Source: an uncultured Hellea sp.
GTDB taxonomy: Bacteria > Pseudomonadota > Alphaproteobacteria > Caulobacterales > Maricaulaceae
Direction: 5' to 3'
DNA: 64,000 bases
Assembly (NCBI GenBank): GCA_938007935.1
Contig: CALLMD010000001.1
Location: forward strand, 124,001 to 188,000
Within the stretch, counting starts at the first letter, position 1. Each line of letters starts with the position of its first letter. The notes under the pieces are model-generated. The model did not search any database. It worked only from the letters and a program-made list of their open reading frames with translations, and was not told the DNA's origin. The position numbers were made by a program, and so were the translations under genes. Below, piece after piece: positions 15,542 to 24,429 of this stretch.

Positions 15542-16296
15542 AGAGCTACGGCCTTTGGTAAGGATTGAGTTCTTATAAACGAGAGCCCAGATAGCGATGC
15601 CGCTATGTCTTGCATCACAATTGGGTCAGAACGTGATGGCGGCTTTGCGCAATATGTGGCCGCGCCTGCCGATGAAACCTTTGCCGTTTCATGTGATTGG
15701 AGCGATGCCGAGCTTGCCTCTACCCCCTGCGCCTATTCAACCGCTGAAAATCTCTTGCACAGATTAGGCGTAGGCAAAGAGCGTATTTTAATTTCAGGCG
15801 CATCCGGCGGTGTTGGCTCTGCTGCGGTGCAGCTTGCCAAACGGCGCGGCGCTTATGTCATCGCGGTTGCCTCAAGCGCAAAACATGAAGCCGTCAAAGC
15901 GCTGGGCGCGGATGAGACCGTTGACCGCCATGATGACACCTAATCAGCATACTCGGTGAGAAAAGGATTGATGTCGTCATCGATGTTGTGGCGGGGCCGC
16001 AATGGCCCGACTATCTCGCTCTTTTAAAATTGGCGGACGGGTACGGTACGGTGGGGGCCATAGTAGGCCCGTTAGTTGAGCTTGACGTTCGTACGCTTTA
16101 TTTAAAAGACTTGACCTTGATGGGCTCAACTTTCCAAGACAAAATCGTATTTGAAAATCTTATCGGATACATAGAACGCGGCGAGATAAGACCTGTTCTT
16201 GCCAAAACATACCCTCCGTCAGATATCACAATCGCCCAACAAGATTTTCTCGATAAGAAATTTACGGGAAAGCTCGTATTAATCCCGCCAACATAA
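15542..16296 (+). pseudogene. Decayed zinc-type alcohol dehydrogenase (MDR family)
   Basis: Remnant of a medium-chain dehydrogenase/quinone reductase-like protein. The N-terminal GroES-like part, about 100 residues, is missing. Readable homology begins near 15569 (VLINESPDSD, then IGSERDGGFAQYVAAP) just after an in-frame TGA. The nucleotide-binding motif ISGASGGVGSAAVQLAKRRG is present. At about 15939 one base is missing from a short C tract, so the frame stops at 15943 and homology resumes in another frame (LISILGEKRIDVVIDVV) to the end at 16296 (GKLVLIPPT). N-terminal truncation plus frameshift argue for a pseudogene. The break coincides with the terminase start, suggesting a rearrangement joint. 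Confidence 0.8.
15561..15571 (-). promoter_or_regulatory. Third copy of GTA distal box, before terminase
   Basis: On the minus strand AACTCAATCCT repeats the core of the 14-bp box found before capsid and portal. Here it lies 25 bp upstream of the terminase ATG, and the proximal GGGGTATAAA block is not at the expected distance downstream. An upstream TTTATAAG could serve as a -10 element. The box alone may be a remnant or a differently placed operator. Confidence 0.4.
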
Positions 16297-16379
16297 TCAT
16301 TATCACGTTTGACTCATTATTTAACATTGAAGCATGAACTTGTTTTGCAATGCTATGCTAAACGCCCTAACACACGCTC

Positions 16380-18491
16380 ATGACTGCTAAACTCAATACC
16401 TCCGCTACGCCGCCTGTAGCCCCTAAAATTTCAACTCAAACAACACAACTTGGCTTTACGCGCCATGATGATTATGCGTGGATGAAAGATGACAACTGGC
16501 AAGAGGTTATGAGAGACACCTCTAAGCTGGGCGCAGATATTCGCGCGCATTTAGAAGCTGAGAATAAATATACAAAATCTGTCACGGCGGATTTGACAAA
16601 CCTTAAAGATACCATCTTTGAAGAGATGAAAGGCCGCCTCAAAGCCGACGCCACTGGCGTGCCATCGCCTGATCGGGGTTATGCTTATAATCATCGCTAC
16701 CGCATAGGCGATCAGCATGGCCTCTATGAGCGCACCGCAATTGATATCACCACCAAAGAACCGCTTGGCGCGCCAGAGACCATTTTAGACGCCGAAGCCC
16801 TCTCCAAAGACTATCCTGCCTTTTTCAATCTTGGCAGCGTGAGCCATAGTGATGATCAAAACTGGCTGGCCTATAGTCTTGATGCGAGCGGAGCTGAAAA
16901 TTACGAAGTCTTTATCAAAGACCTTACAACAGGCGCTATAGCCCCGACGGGTATCACCAAGTCTGCGGGCGGCCTACAATGGGCGCGAGATAATAAAACG
17001 CTTTTCTGGGTAGAGCGCGATGACAATCAACGCCCCTATGCCGTTTTTGCCAAAAATATTCACGACGCAAAAGCATCGCCGCGTTTGATCTACAAAGAAA
17101 CCGATCCGGGATTTTTCGTCTCTGTCGGCGAAAGCGATAGCGGCAACTTTATTGAGATTAGTTCCCATAATCACACAACCACAGAATTATGGCTTATCCC
17201 CTCCGATACGCCGGACACAGCTCCGGCCTGTGTCTGCCCACGTCATGAGGGGCGCGAATATAGCATCCACGATCATGGCGATTATTTTTACATCTCAACC
17301 AATGCTAACGGCGCAACAGATTTCCAAATCATGCGCGCGCCGATTACCGCCCCCGCTTTTGAGAACTGGGAGCCCTTCCTGCCCCATAAATCAGGTACGC
17401 TCATTATTGGCGTCACCGCCTTTGGTAATTACTTGGTGCGCCTTGTGCGTGAAAACGCCCTGCCCCGCATTATTATTCGCGATATGCGCAGCGGTGAGGA
17501 ACATGAGATTGCCTTTGAAGAGCAGGCCTATGCGCTAGGTCTTGGCGGGAGTTATGAATATGAGACGCCGTGGCTTCGCTTTTCCTATTCCTCTCCGACC
17601 ACGCCGCGCCAGACCTTTGATTATAATATGGATACGCGGCAGCGTATCCTGCGCCAAACACAAGAAGTTCCGAGCGGACATAACCCCGCCGATTACACAT
17701 GCGAGCGCCTATTGATTACGGCGCGCGACGGCGAAGAGGTTCCCATCACCCTGATTATGCGCGCAGGCACAGCCAAGGACGGCTCCGCCCCGCTCCTGCT
17801 TTATGGTTACGGCTCATATGGCATGACCATGCCCGCAGGTTTTCGCACAAGCTTACTCTCTCTAGTCGACCGAGGGTTTGTTTATGCCATTGCCCATATT
17901 CGCGGCGGCATGGCCAAAGGCTATCAATGGTATTTGGACGGAAAGCTTGAGAAGAAGCCCAATACCTTTAATGACTTTGTTGATGCAGGGCGCGCCCTTT
18001 GCGAGCTTGGCTATAGCGCCCGTGGCCGCGTGATCATGCATGGCGGCTCTGCGGGCGGATTGCTGGTGGGCGCGGCGCTCAATCAAGACACAAAGCTTTG
18101 GGGTGGCATGATTGCGGCGGTACCTTTTGTCGATGTGCTTAACACCATGTCCGATGATACTCTGCCCCTGACCCCGCCGGAATGGCCAGAATGGGGCAAT
18201 CCTTTGGAGGATAAAGAGGCCTATCAAAACATCGCTGCCTATTCACCCTATGATAATGTGGCGCTCGCTGATTATCCGCCAATGCTGATTACAGGCGGGT
18301 TAACCGATCCGCGCGTGACCTATTGGGAACCTGCAAAATGGGCCGCCAAAATCCGCGAGCACCAAACAGGGGATGCTCCCATTATGCTCAAGATAAATAT
18401 GGAAGCGGGCCATCAAGGCGAAAGCGGACGTTACGATTCAATGAAAGAAACAGCCCTTGAATATGCTTTCGCTGTGAGTGTTGTCAGTTAA
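16380..18491 (+). CDS. Oligopeptidase B-like S9 family peptidase
   Basis: A 703-residue prolyl-oligopeptidase-family serine peptidase, closest in pattern to oligopeptidase B, which cuts short peptides after basic residues in the cytoplasm. The N-terminal part (about 70-420) is the beta-propeller. The alpha/beta hydrolase domain contains Ser557 in GGSAGG, Asp643 in GLTDPRV and His678 in EAGHQGESG. No signal peptide is present. The ATG at 16380 is the first in frame with a full-length match. It overlaps the convergent TPR gene by 4 bp. Confidence 0.9.
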   Translation: MTAKLNTSATPPVAPKISTQTTQLGFTRHDDYAWMKDDNWQEVMRDTSKLGADIRAHLEAENKYTKSVTADLTNLKDTIFEEMKGRLKADATGVPSPDRGYAYNHRYRIGDQHGLYERTAIDITTKEPLGAPETILDAEALSKDYPAFFNLGSVSHSDDQNWLAYSLDASGAENYEVFIKDLTTGAIAPTGITKSAGGLQWARDNKTLFWVERDDNQRPYAVFAKNIHDAKASPRLIYKETDPGFFVSVGESDSGNFIEISSHNHTTTELWLIPSDTPDTAPACVCPRHEGREYSIHDHGDYFYISTNANGATDFQIMRAPITAPAFENWEPFLPHKSGTLIIGVTAFGNYLVRLVRENALPRIIIRDMRSGEEHEIAFEEQAYALGLGGSYEYETPWLRFSYSSPTTPRQTFDYNMDTRQRILRQTQEVPSGHNPADYTCERLLITARDGEEVPITLIMRAGTAKDGSAPLLLYGYGSYGMTMPAGFRTSLLSLVDRGFVYAIAHIRGGMAKGYQWYLDGKLEKKPNTFNDFVDAGRALCELGYSARGRVIMHGGSAGGLLVGAALNQDTKLWGGMIAAVPFVDVLNTMSDDTLPLTPPEWPEWGNPLEDKEAYQNIAAYSPYDNVALADYPPMLITGGLTDPRVTYWEPAKWAAKIREHQTGDAPIMLKINMEAGHQGESGRYDSMKETALEYAFAVSVVS

Positions 18492-19978
18492 ATTCTACCC
18501 GCATCCTTGCTTCGATACTCTTTATCGAAAGCGGCGACAAAACTTTGACAAGTTGGGTCACCCAGTTTGAAGACCCCGTCAATGAATTGATGTTCATAGG
18601 CCCGTTCAATGTCTTTAAAACATTTCTCGATTCTGATCTTGGCCTTAAACTCACACTGCTTATCAAATGTCATACGTTCAGCTTTAACAAATGATATCCA
18701 CTTCTCTGCGTCAGATCTTTGCCTAGATTGCATCGGGACATTATCAAATGCATTTATCGCGGCGAGACGTCCTTTGGAAATAGGCGCATTTTCCATTTCT
18801 TGCGCGCTCATTTCACAGGTCAATTTTTCTTGTTTTTGGACATCTTCATAACGACAGGTTCCGATTAACATCCAGACTTTTGCCGCGTCATAGCCATTAT
18901 CAATGGCCCTCTTAAATGCCGTTTCGGCCCGAGAGCATTCCCCTTCATTATAAAGCGCTTCGCCAAGTTGGGCATGAAGCTCAGACTTTGTACTAATACG
19001 CGTAGCCTCTTCAAGCACAGGAATAGTGCGCGCATATTCACGCGATTGCCGCCAAAGAGATGAAAGCTGCTCAAGTGTATCTTCAGTTTTCCTAATACGC
19101 CCTGCATTTAATTCTGCCTCCAGAATTTGTGCAGCTTGATAGGGCATGTCGTAATAGCTGTAATATTGCACGACTTTTAGTAAACTAGCCTCACCACTCA
19201 TTGCGCCGGTCAAATACCGTAAACGCGTCACTTCAAAGGCGTCTTGATCTTGGCCTGCGGCCACAAATAGAGAAGCCCATACATCCCAAAGCTCTTTATC
19301 ATTTGGCCATTTCTCAATCATCGCCCTGACAATCTCTGCCTGTTTGTAAGGTTGGTTTAAAGAATGATAAAGAAAGTTCAGAATATCAAAATGCTTCCTC
19401 TCTTGAGGCTGCGCGGCATCAAACCATTTATGCGCCCAAGGTAAAGCTTTATCATATTGTTTAGCTTGCACCCGTGCTTGCATAAGCATCTCTACGAATT
19501 TGCCGCTATCTGTGCCGCTTCTCGTTAAGTGAATGTCTAAACGTTTTGCCCCTTCCGCATATCGACCGTTAGCGATCATCAACTGGGCAATCTGGCGCTG
19601 TGTATTATCCCTGTCCTTCGCGCTAAGACCGTTAGACGTTAAGGCGTTTTCAAAAGCTGTGATACTCTGATCAAGCGCATTAAGATTATAAAAGGCGCTT
19701 CCCTGCATTTGATAAATAACTGACCTTTCATAGGCAGTGAGATTATCCAAAGATAAAGCTTGGCTTAATTTTATGAGCGCGTCTTTATCGCGGTTCTCTG
19801 TAAGGAAATTTTGCGCCTCCAAAACAAAGCTACCAGTTTTAGACGAAAACTGAGCCGATGGAGGCGAACTATCAGGTTGAGACTGCGCAAAGGCTGGCAT
19901 TAGACATGCCACCGAGAAAAGAGGCATAACTGTCAGAGCCATAGCTCTGACAGTAGGGGGACGGTTAAAGCGAGTCAT
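18488..19978 (-). CDS. Secreted TPR protein, second TonB-linked copy
   Basis: A 496-residue periplasmic TPR protein with an N-terminal signal peptide (cleavage near AFAQ). It is a clear paralogue of the TPR protein at 20753-22270: both contain LSQALSLDNLTAYERS or its equivalent, YSYYDMPYQAAQILE, and the C-terminal block ending in DPxC. Such proteins follow tonB in TonB2-type loci (TtpB-like) and are thought to assist energy transfer to receptors. It starts 8 bp after its own TonB gene, with AGGCGG as ribosome-binding site. The downstream end overlaps the convergent peptidase gene, and no terminator is visible. Confidence 0.85.
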   Translation of the reverse strand: MTRFNRPPTVRAMALTVMPLFSVACLMPAFAQSQPDSSPPSAQFSSKTGSFVLEAQNFLTENRDKDALIKLSQALSLDNLTAYERSVIYQMQGSAFYNLNALDQSITAFENALTSNGLSAKDRDNTQRQIAQLMIANGRYAEGAKRLDIHLTRSGTDSGKFVEMLMQARVQAKQYDKALPWAHKWFDAAQPQERKHFDILNFLYHSLNQPYKQAEIVRAMIEKWPNDKELWDVWASLFVAAGQDQDAFEVTRLRYLTGAMSGEASLLKVVQYYSYYDMPYQAAQILEAELNAGRIRKTEDTLEQLSSLWRQSREYARTIPVLEEATRISTKSELHAQLGEALYNEGECSRAETAFKRAIDNGYDAAKVWMLIGTCRYEDVQKQEKLTCEMSAQEMENAPISKGRLAAINAFDNVPMQSRQRSDAEKWISFVKAERMTFDKQCEFKAKIRIEKCFKDIERAYEHQFIDGVFKLGDPTCQSFVAAFDKEYRSKDAGRI

Positions 19979-19986
19979 ATCACCGC

Positions 19987-20613
19987 CTATTCCGGGATAA
20001 TCTGACCGCGCTCATCAGTGAGGCGGAAGGAAATTTTGCTTTCTACGCCTGTCCGTGAAACAGCCCGGTTTTTGACGATTTTGGGTTTATATTTCCACCT
20101 CTGAACTGATTTAACCGTTGCTGCTTGAAATAATTTTTGAGAGCAGTAAGTGGCATTGATATTAAATGGCGCGCCTTCTGGGCTGACATCAAAACGTACA
20201 TTACAATGTCCTGACTTTTGCGCTTTAGGCGGCATAATCGGGGCAATTCTAACAAGGGGTTGCGCGTCCCTATCACTTACGCTGATTTCAAATACGCGAT
20301 TATCAATTTTTGGTAGCTCAAAGACAGGAATTGCGCCTGTAACGCTCGCTATTTTTTCAGCAGGCTTACCTGTTTTCTCCCGCGCAATCATCGGCGGCGG
20401 AGGCGGTGTTTCGACGCGCTGTGTTAACTTTGGCGGGGTGCGCTCAATCGTGATTTCTATGTCGGGCTCGACTGGATTTATGTCAAAGCCTAGAGCCTCG
20501 CGCTTTTCTTGCGGCGTAAATTCAGCGGCAATCATCGCCGCCATAAATATCCCAATCGCTGTTGTGGTGCCTATGGCTAGCCCCGCACTAGGTACAAATC
20601 TTTTGATACTCAT
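19987..20613 (-). CDS. tonB: TonB energy transducer, second copy
   Basis: A 208-residue TonB-family protein: N-terminal transmembrane helix (about residues 10-30), a short Pro-rich linker (ETPPPPPM) and a C-terminal TonB domain with SGHCNVRFDVSPEGAPFN, RWKYKPK and SRTGVESKISFRL. I use the ATG at 20613, which has a strong GGGAGG ribosome-binding site; the longer open frame lacks one. It is separated from the main TonB operon by a terminator and has its own AT-rich upstream region. It has no ExbB/ExbD of its own, so it probably shares the motor of the operon upstream. Confidence 0.9.
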   Translation of the reverse strand: MSIKRFVPSAGLAIGTTTAIGIFMAAMIAAEFTPQEKREALGFDINPVEPDIEITIERTPPKLTQRVETPPPPPMIAREKTGKPAEKIASVTGAIPVFELPKIDNRVFEISVSDRDAQPLVRIAPIMPPKAQKSGHCNVRFDVSPEGAPFNINATYCSQKLFQAATVKSVQRWKYKPKIVKNRAVSRTGVESKISFRLTDERGQIIPE

Positions 20614-20698
20614 ATTATCCTCCCAATAATTGTTATGATACAACATAACATAATTGAGATGTAAATGCAATATTATAACACAAAATATTTTGAGCACT

Positions 20699-20730
20699 AA
20701 AAAACCCCGCCTGAGTTAACTCAAACGGGG
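20699..20730 (-). terminator. Intrinsic terminator after first TPR gene
   Basis: On the minus strand CCCCG and CGGGG close a hairpin that contains the palindrome TGAGTTAACTCA, followed by TTTTTT. It lies 23 bp after the TPR stop at 20753 and before the second tonB. It would end the long DUF3450-to-TPR transcript and make the second TonB-TPR pair dependent on its own promoter or on read-through. Confidence 0.8.
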
Positions 20731-20752
20731 CTATAAATTTCAGATTGGACCT

Positions 20753-22270
20753 TTAACCGTCAACGATTTTAACGCGGAACTTGCTGTCATATTCGGCCTT
20801 AAAGTTCATGCATTTCGGATCATCAACTTTAAACTCACCAACAAAGACTTCAGCGTCATAGCCTTGCTTGATCTGTTGGTAACAAAGCTCTTTTTCGACA
20901 GAAAGTTCAAATTCGCAGCGATTGTCAACGGCTTGACCCTCAGCGCGAATGAACGAAATCCACTTCTTTGCGTTGCGGCCCTCTCTAGACGAACTCGGAA
21001 CCTGCTCAAAAGCGTTAATGGCGTTAGCGCGCGCTTTTGTAATCGGCGCAGCCGCTTTTTCGGCATCTGTCATTTTACAATTAATGCGCTCATTCTTTTG
21101 AGTTTCCTCATAACGGCAGGTCGCAATGAGCATCCAAGATTTACCGGCGTCATAGCCTTTGTTAATCGCGCTTTTAAAGGCAGTTTCGGCTTTCACGCAT
21201 TGGCCTTCATTGTAAAGAGCTTCGCCTAAATCGGCATATAACTTAGCTTGACCAGAGCTTGATGCTGCCTGCTCTAGGACGGGAATTGCGCGCTTATATT
21301 CACGCGCTTGACGGAACAAGGAGGAAAGCTGAACCATTTTATCAGACGAGCGCGAAATCCTGCCCGCATTCATTTCTTTTTCAAGAATTTGCGCGGCCTG
21401 ATACGGCATATCATAAAAACTGTAATATTGAACAACCTTCATGAGGTCAGCTTCGCTATTTAGAGCGCCGCCTAGATAAAGCATTTTAGTCACTTCAAAA
21501 GCTTCTTGCTCTCGCCCGCCATTAGCAAGCATAGAGGCCCAAGCATCCCATAACGTTTTATCTTCAGGCCAACGATTAATCATCTGCTTAACAATATCCG
21601 CCTGACGCCCTTGTTGACCAAGGTTGTTGTAGAGGAAGTTCATCAAATCAAAATGCTTACGCTCTTTCGGGCTTGCCGCGCTAAACCATTTTTCAGCCCA
21701 AGGCAAAGCCCGCGAATAGTTTTCTGATTGCACCCACGCCTGAACAAGCATTTCAACATATTGAGGCTTCTGCTGACCACCGCGATTCAAGTAATTTTCA
21801 AGCGCGCCAGCACCCTCTGCATATTGGCCATTGGCAATCATAAGTTGGGCGATATTTACGCGTAGCGCATCAGCTTCATTTGGAAGTAATCCACCAGCAT
21901 TAATCGCGTTTTGAAATGAGCTAATGGCAGGGCCATATTGATTAAGCTCGTAATAACTCGCGCCTTGCATTTGATTAATCGTTGAGCGTTCATAAGCATT
22001 TAGCGGAGAAATATTCAAAGCATTACTCAGTGATCCTAACGCTGCACTGTGTTGCCCAGAGTTAATCAGCTGTAAGGCCTCATTGACCATTTCACCGGCT
22101 TTAGCTGAAAATTGACGACCTTCAGTAGCAGGTGAGGAACTATTACGATTGGCACGTTGTGCATGCGCCGTATCACCAATTACTTCACCTATGAAGCCTA
22201 CACTAATTAATGCTAATGCTGTGACACCGAGCATTTGTTTTAGCGAGAAAGTTGATTTGGACAGATACAT
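20753..22270 (-). CDS. Secreted TPR protein, TtpB-like, first copy
   Basis: A 505-residue periplasmic protein with a signal peptide (cleavage near AHA-Q) and at least six TPR-like helix pairs between residues 45 and 390, including YELNQYGPAISSFQNAI and ALYNEGQCVKAETAFKSAI. I choose the ATG at 22270, which follows GGAG by 8 bases. It closes the main TonB operon, lies 77 bp after tonB, and that gap holds two hairpins. In Vibrio TonB2 systems the matching gene supports iron-siderophore uptake; the substrate here is unknown. The final Cys-containing block (DDPKCMNFKAEYD) is shared with the second copy. Confidence 0.87.
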   Translation of the reverse strand: MYLSKSTFSLKQMLGVTALALISVGFIGEVIGDTAHAQRANRNSSSPATEGRQFSAKAGEMVNEALQLINSGQHSAALGSLSNALNISPLNAYERSTINQMQGASYYELNQYGPAISSFQNAINAGGLLPNEADALRVNIAQLMIANGQYAEGAGALENYLNRGGQQKPQYVEMLVQAWVQSENYSRALPWAEKWFSAASPKERKHFDLMNFLYNNLGQQGRQADIVKQMINRWPEDKTLWDAWASMLANGGREQEAFEVTKMLYLGGALNSEADLMKVVQYYSFYDMPYQAAQILEKEMNAGRISRSSDKMVQLSSLFRQAREYKRAIPVLEQAASSSGQAKLYADLGEALYNEGQCVKAETAFKSAINKGYDAGKSWMLIATCRYEETQKNERINCKMTDAEKAAAPITKARANAINAFEQVPSSSREGRNAKKWISFIRAEGQAVDNRCEFELSVEKELCYQQIKQGYDAEVFVGEFKVDDPKCMNFKAEYDSKFRVKIVDG

Positions 22271-22295
22271 ACTGTTCACTCCGTTATTAGGTCCA

Positions 22296-22349
22296 CTTTC
22301 AAGCTACCCCTTGAAAGTCTTGGGTTTGAGGCCAGCTAAGCTAGCCTCA
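22296..22349 (-). repeat. Two inverted repeats between tonB and TPR gene
   Basis: CTTTCAAG (22296-22303) pairs with CTTGAAAG (22310-22317), and TGAGGC (22327-22332) pairs with GCCTCA (22344-22349). Both can form hairpins in the mRNA between the tonB stop and the TPR gene. Neither is followed by a T tract on the minus strand, so they look like mRNA processing or stability elements that set different levels of TonB and TPR protein, rather than full terminators. Confidence 0.6.
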
Positions 22350-22355
22350 TGTAAT

Positions 22356-22985
22356 TTACTCAGGTATCGTTCTTCCGCGCTCATCGGTGAGGCGGAAGCT
22401 GATTTTGCTTTCAACACCCGAACGAGAGACTGAGCGTCCATCAACAATTTTTGGATTATACTTCCACTTCTGAACAGACTTAATCGTCGCCCGTTCAAAT
22501 AGTTTCTGCGTACAATATGTTGTTGTGACGTTAAAGGGGGCGCCTTCTGGGCTCACATCAAAACGCACGCGGCAATGGCCTGACTTCTCGGCCCGCGGCG
22601 GCATGATCGGCGGAATACGAACAAGTGGCTGCGCGTCACGGTCAGAAACTTGAATTTTAAAGTTCTGACGATCGATTTTTGGCGCTTCAAACTCAGGAAT
22701 CGCGCCCTCTAGAGATGCAATTCTTTCTTGAGGTTTAGCCGCTTGCTGACGTTCAATAGTCGGCGGTGGCGGTGGCGTAACAACTTTTTTAACCTGCTGA
22801 ACCTTTGTCTCGCGCTTGATGACTTTAATATCCTCAACCGTAGGGTTGATTTCAAAGGAGGCAGTTGCCAGCTTTTCTTGCGGCTTAAATTCTTCCGCAA
22901 TCAATGTCATCATCAAGACGAAAAGCCCGATTGTGATAAATGCAGCAACTGGTATACCAAGGATCCAACGAACAATATTACCCAT
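22356..22985 (-). CDS. tonB: TonB energy transducer, main operon copy
   Basis: A 209-residue TonB-family protein. The N-terminal transmembrane helix (residues 10-30, IPVAAFITIGLFVLMMTLIA) has the conserved polar positions expected for ExbB/ExbD contact. It is followed by a linker with TPPPPPT and a C-terminal domain with SGHCRVRFDVSPEGAPFN, KWKYNPK and SRSGVESKISFRL. It carries energy from the proton-driven ExbB/ExbD motor to outer membrane receptors. The gene lies 11 bp after exbD and has an AGGAG ribosome-binding site. Confidence 0.93.
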   Translation of the reverse strand: MGNIVRWILGIPVAAFITIGLFVLMMTLIAEEFKPQEKLATASFEINPTVEDIKVIKRETKVQQVKKVVTPPPPPTIERQQAAKPQERIASLEGAIPEFEAPKIDRQNFKIQVSDRDAQPLVRIPPIMPPRAEKSGHCRVRFDVSPEGAPFNVTTTYCTQKLFERATIKSVQKWKYNPKIVDGRSVSRSGVESKISFRLTDERGRTIPE

Positions 22986-22996
22986 AGATCAATCTC

Positions 22997-23392
22997 CTAA
23001 TTCGTGCCTACACGCGTTGTGATACCAAGATCTTGCATCATTTCCTGAACAGACATGACAACCCCAACTTCGCTATCTTTATCAGCATTAATAATGGCCT
23101 CCGCTTTTGGATTTTCATCACGCATTGATAAAATCACAGGGCGAATTTCATCCAAATCATATGGCCGCTTATCAATCCAAACTTCATTGGCCGAATTAAT
23201 CCCGATCAGAATTGAAGGGGCCCACGCTTTTGTTGTATCCGCCTCAGGCTTAAAAGGATCAATACCTGGTGTTTTTACAAAAACAGATGTCACAATAAAG
23301 AAAATCAAGAGAATAAAAACAACATCCAACATAGGTGTCATGTTTAGTTCTGTATCTTCCTCTTGAACAATAGTGCTTCTACGACGTCCCAT
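22997..23392 (-). CDS. exbD: ExbD-type proton channel subunit, second
   Basis: A 131-residue ExbD/TolR protein: cytoplasmic N-terminus, one transmembrane helix (residues 20-41) carrying the essential Asp at position 23 in NMTPMLDVVF, and a periplasmic domain ending in LGITTRVGT. It couples proton flow to TonB together with ExbB. A second ExbD gene lies 50 bp upstream. The two differ clearly in their periplasmic domains, so they probably form a mixed dimer rather than being recent duplicates. Confidence 0.92.
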   Translation of the reverse strand: MGRRRSTIVQEEDTELNMTPMLDVVFILLIFFIVTSVFVKTPGIDPFKPEADTTKAWAPSILIGINSANEVWIDKRPYDLDEIRPVILSMRDENPKAEAIINADKDSEVGVVMSVQEMMQDLGITTRVGTN

Positions 23393-23442
23393 AATGTTAC
23401 CTTATCACAATTTTATGTGTCATTCAACGCGCAATAACAGTT

Positions 23443-23859
23443 CTAAGACTGGCTACGAAGAATTTCAATTTTCGACGCTAGACCTTTAGTATCTAGCTCA
23501 TCCTTTAAGCCAACCAGCAACTCATGGCGCGCGCCTTCATCAAGGCGTAAAATCACACTCGCCCCTGGTTTGTCCGCGAGCAAACGCTCAACACGTAAGG
23601 CAACCCGATCACATGTTGTCCGATTTCCATCAACTGAGCACTGATCCCGCCCATCAACATAGACTGTAATGGCTGGCGTAGACTTACTTGGTACATCACT
23701 ATCTGGGGGCGGAGGTGGCTGCGTTAAATCAACCCCTTTCTCATCTAGAAATGTGGCTGTCACGATGAAGAAGATAAGCATGATAAACACGATGTCGAGC
23801 ATCGGCGTCATGTTGACTTCTGCATCATCCCCTTGTGAATTTCGACGTCCTCGTCTCAT
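23443..23859 (-). CDS. exbD: ExbD-type proton channel subunit, first
   Basis: A 138-residue ExbD/TolR protein with the transmembrane Asp at position 22 (NMTPMLDIVF), followed by a Pro-rich stretch (LTQPPPPPDSD) and a periplasmic domain with one Cys pair (QCSVDGNRTTC), which may form a disulfide. The paired exbD arrangement is common in TtpC-containing TonB loci. It starts 21 bp after exbB. Confidence 0.92.
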   Translation of the reverse strand: MRRGRRNSQGDDAEVNMTPMLDIVFIMLIFFIVTATFLDEKGVDLTQPPPPPDSDVPSKSTPAITVYVDGRDQCSVDGNRTTCDRVALRVERLLADKPGASVILRLDEGARHELLVGLKDELDTKGLASKIEILRSQS

Positions 23860-23880
23860 AATTTTATCCTAATTTAGGTC

Positions 23881-24396
23881 TTAGCCTATTTGTAATTCAT
23901 CGGAAAAACGTGCTGTTTCACGAATGCTCCAACGCGGTAAGACCGTGGAGAAATATAGCCCAAACAACGCCACAACCATCCCTGCCATCGTCGGGATCGT
24001 CGCCTTAAAGACGCCGCCCGCCATAAGACGTGCATTGGATGATCCTGACAATGCCATAACATCGAACACTTCGATCATGCCTGTCACTGTTCCCAGCAGG
24101 CCTAGGAGCGGCGCGAGCGCTACAAGTGTTTTGATAATACCAACATTGGCTTCCGTTTTTTCTTTAACTTGGGAGACCAACTCATCACGGATCGCCAAAG
24201 CTTTCCAAGATGTTTTATCAGTTCTGGCATTCCACTCATTCTTCAAGCGCGTTTTAGTCGGCTTGTGAGCGAATAGATAATAAGCCATCCGCTCAAAAAT
24301 GAAGGTCCACATAGCAAATGCCAACAGCATGATCACGAAGAGAACGTTTCCGCCAGTCCCCAGAAATTCCTGGAGACCATTAAATACATTAATCAT
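23881..24396 (-). CDS. exbB: ExbB-type proton channel protein
   Basis: A 171-residue MotA/TolQ/ExbB protein with three transmembrane helices. The middle signature LVALAPLLGLLGTVTGMIEVF and the following GGVFKATIPTMAGMVVALFGL are diagnostic. It forms the pentameric stator of the TonB motor in the inner membrane. It differs from the preceding TtpC-like gene by lacking the signal peptide and the large periplasmic domain. The gene starts 33 bp after the TtpC-like gene. Confidence 0.93.
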   Translation of the reverse strand: MINVFNGLQEFLGTGGNVLFVIMLLAFAMWTFIFERMAYYLFAHKPTKTRLKNEWNARTDKTSWKALAIRDELVSQVKEKTEANVGIIKTLVALAPLLGLLGTVTGMIEVFDVMALSGSSNARLMAGGVFKATIPTMAGMVVALFGLYFSTVLPRWSIRETARFSDELQIG

Positions 24397-24429
24397 AATC
24401 TGATCCTTTCTGTAAAAGTGGACCGAGGA

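Noticed and set aside
1-16296. Active prophage
   Set aside because: Gene content and order match a GTA; no integrase, repressor, replication or lysis cassette and no attachment sites were seen.
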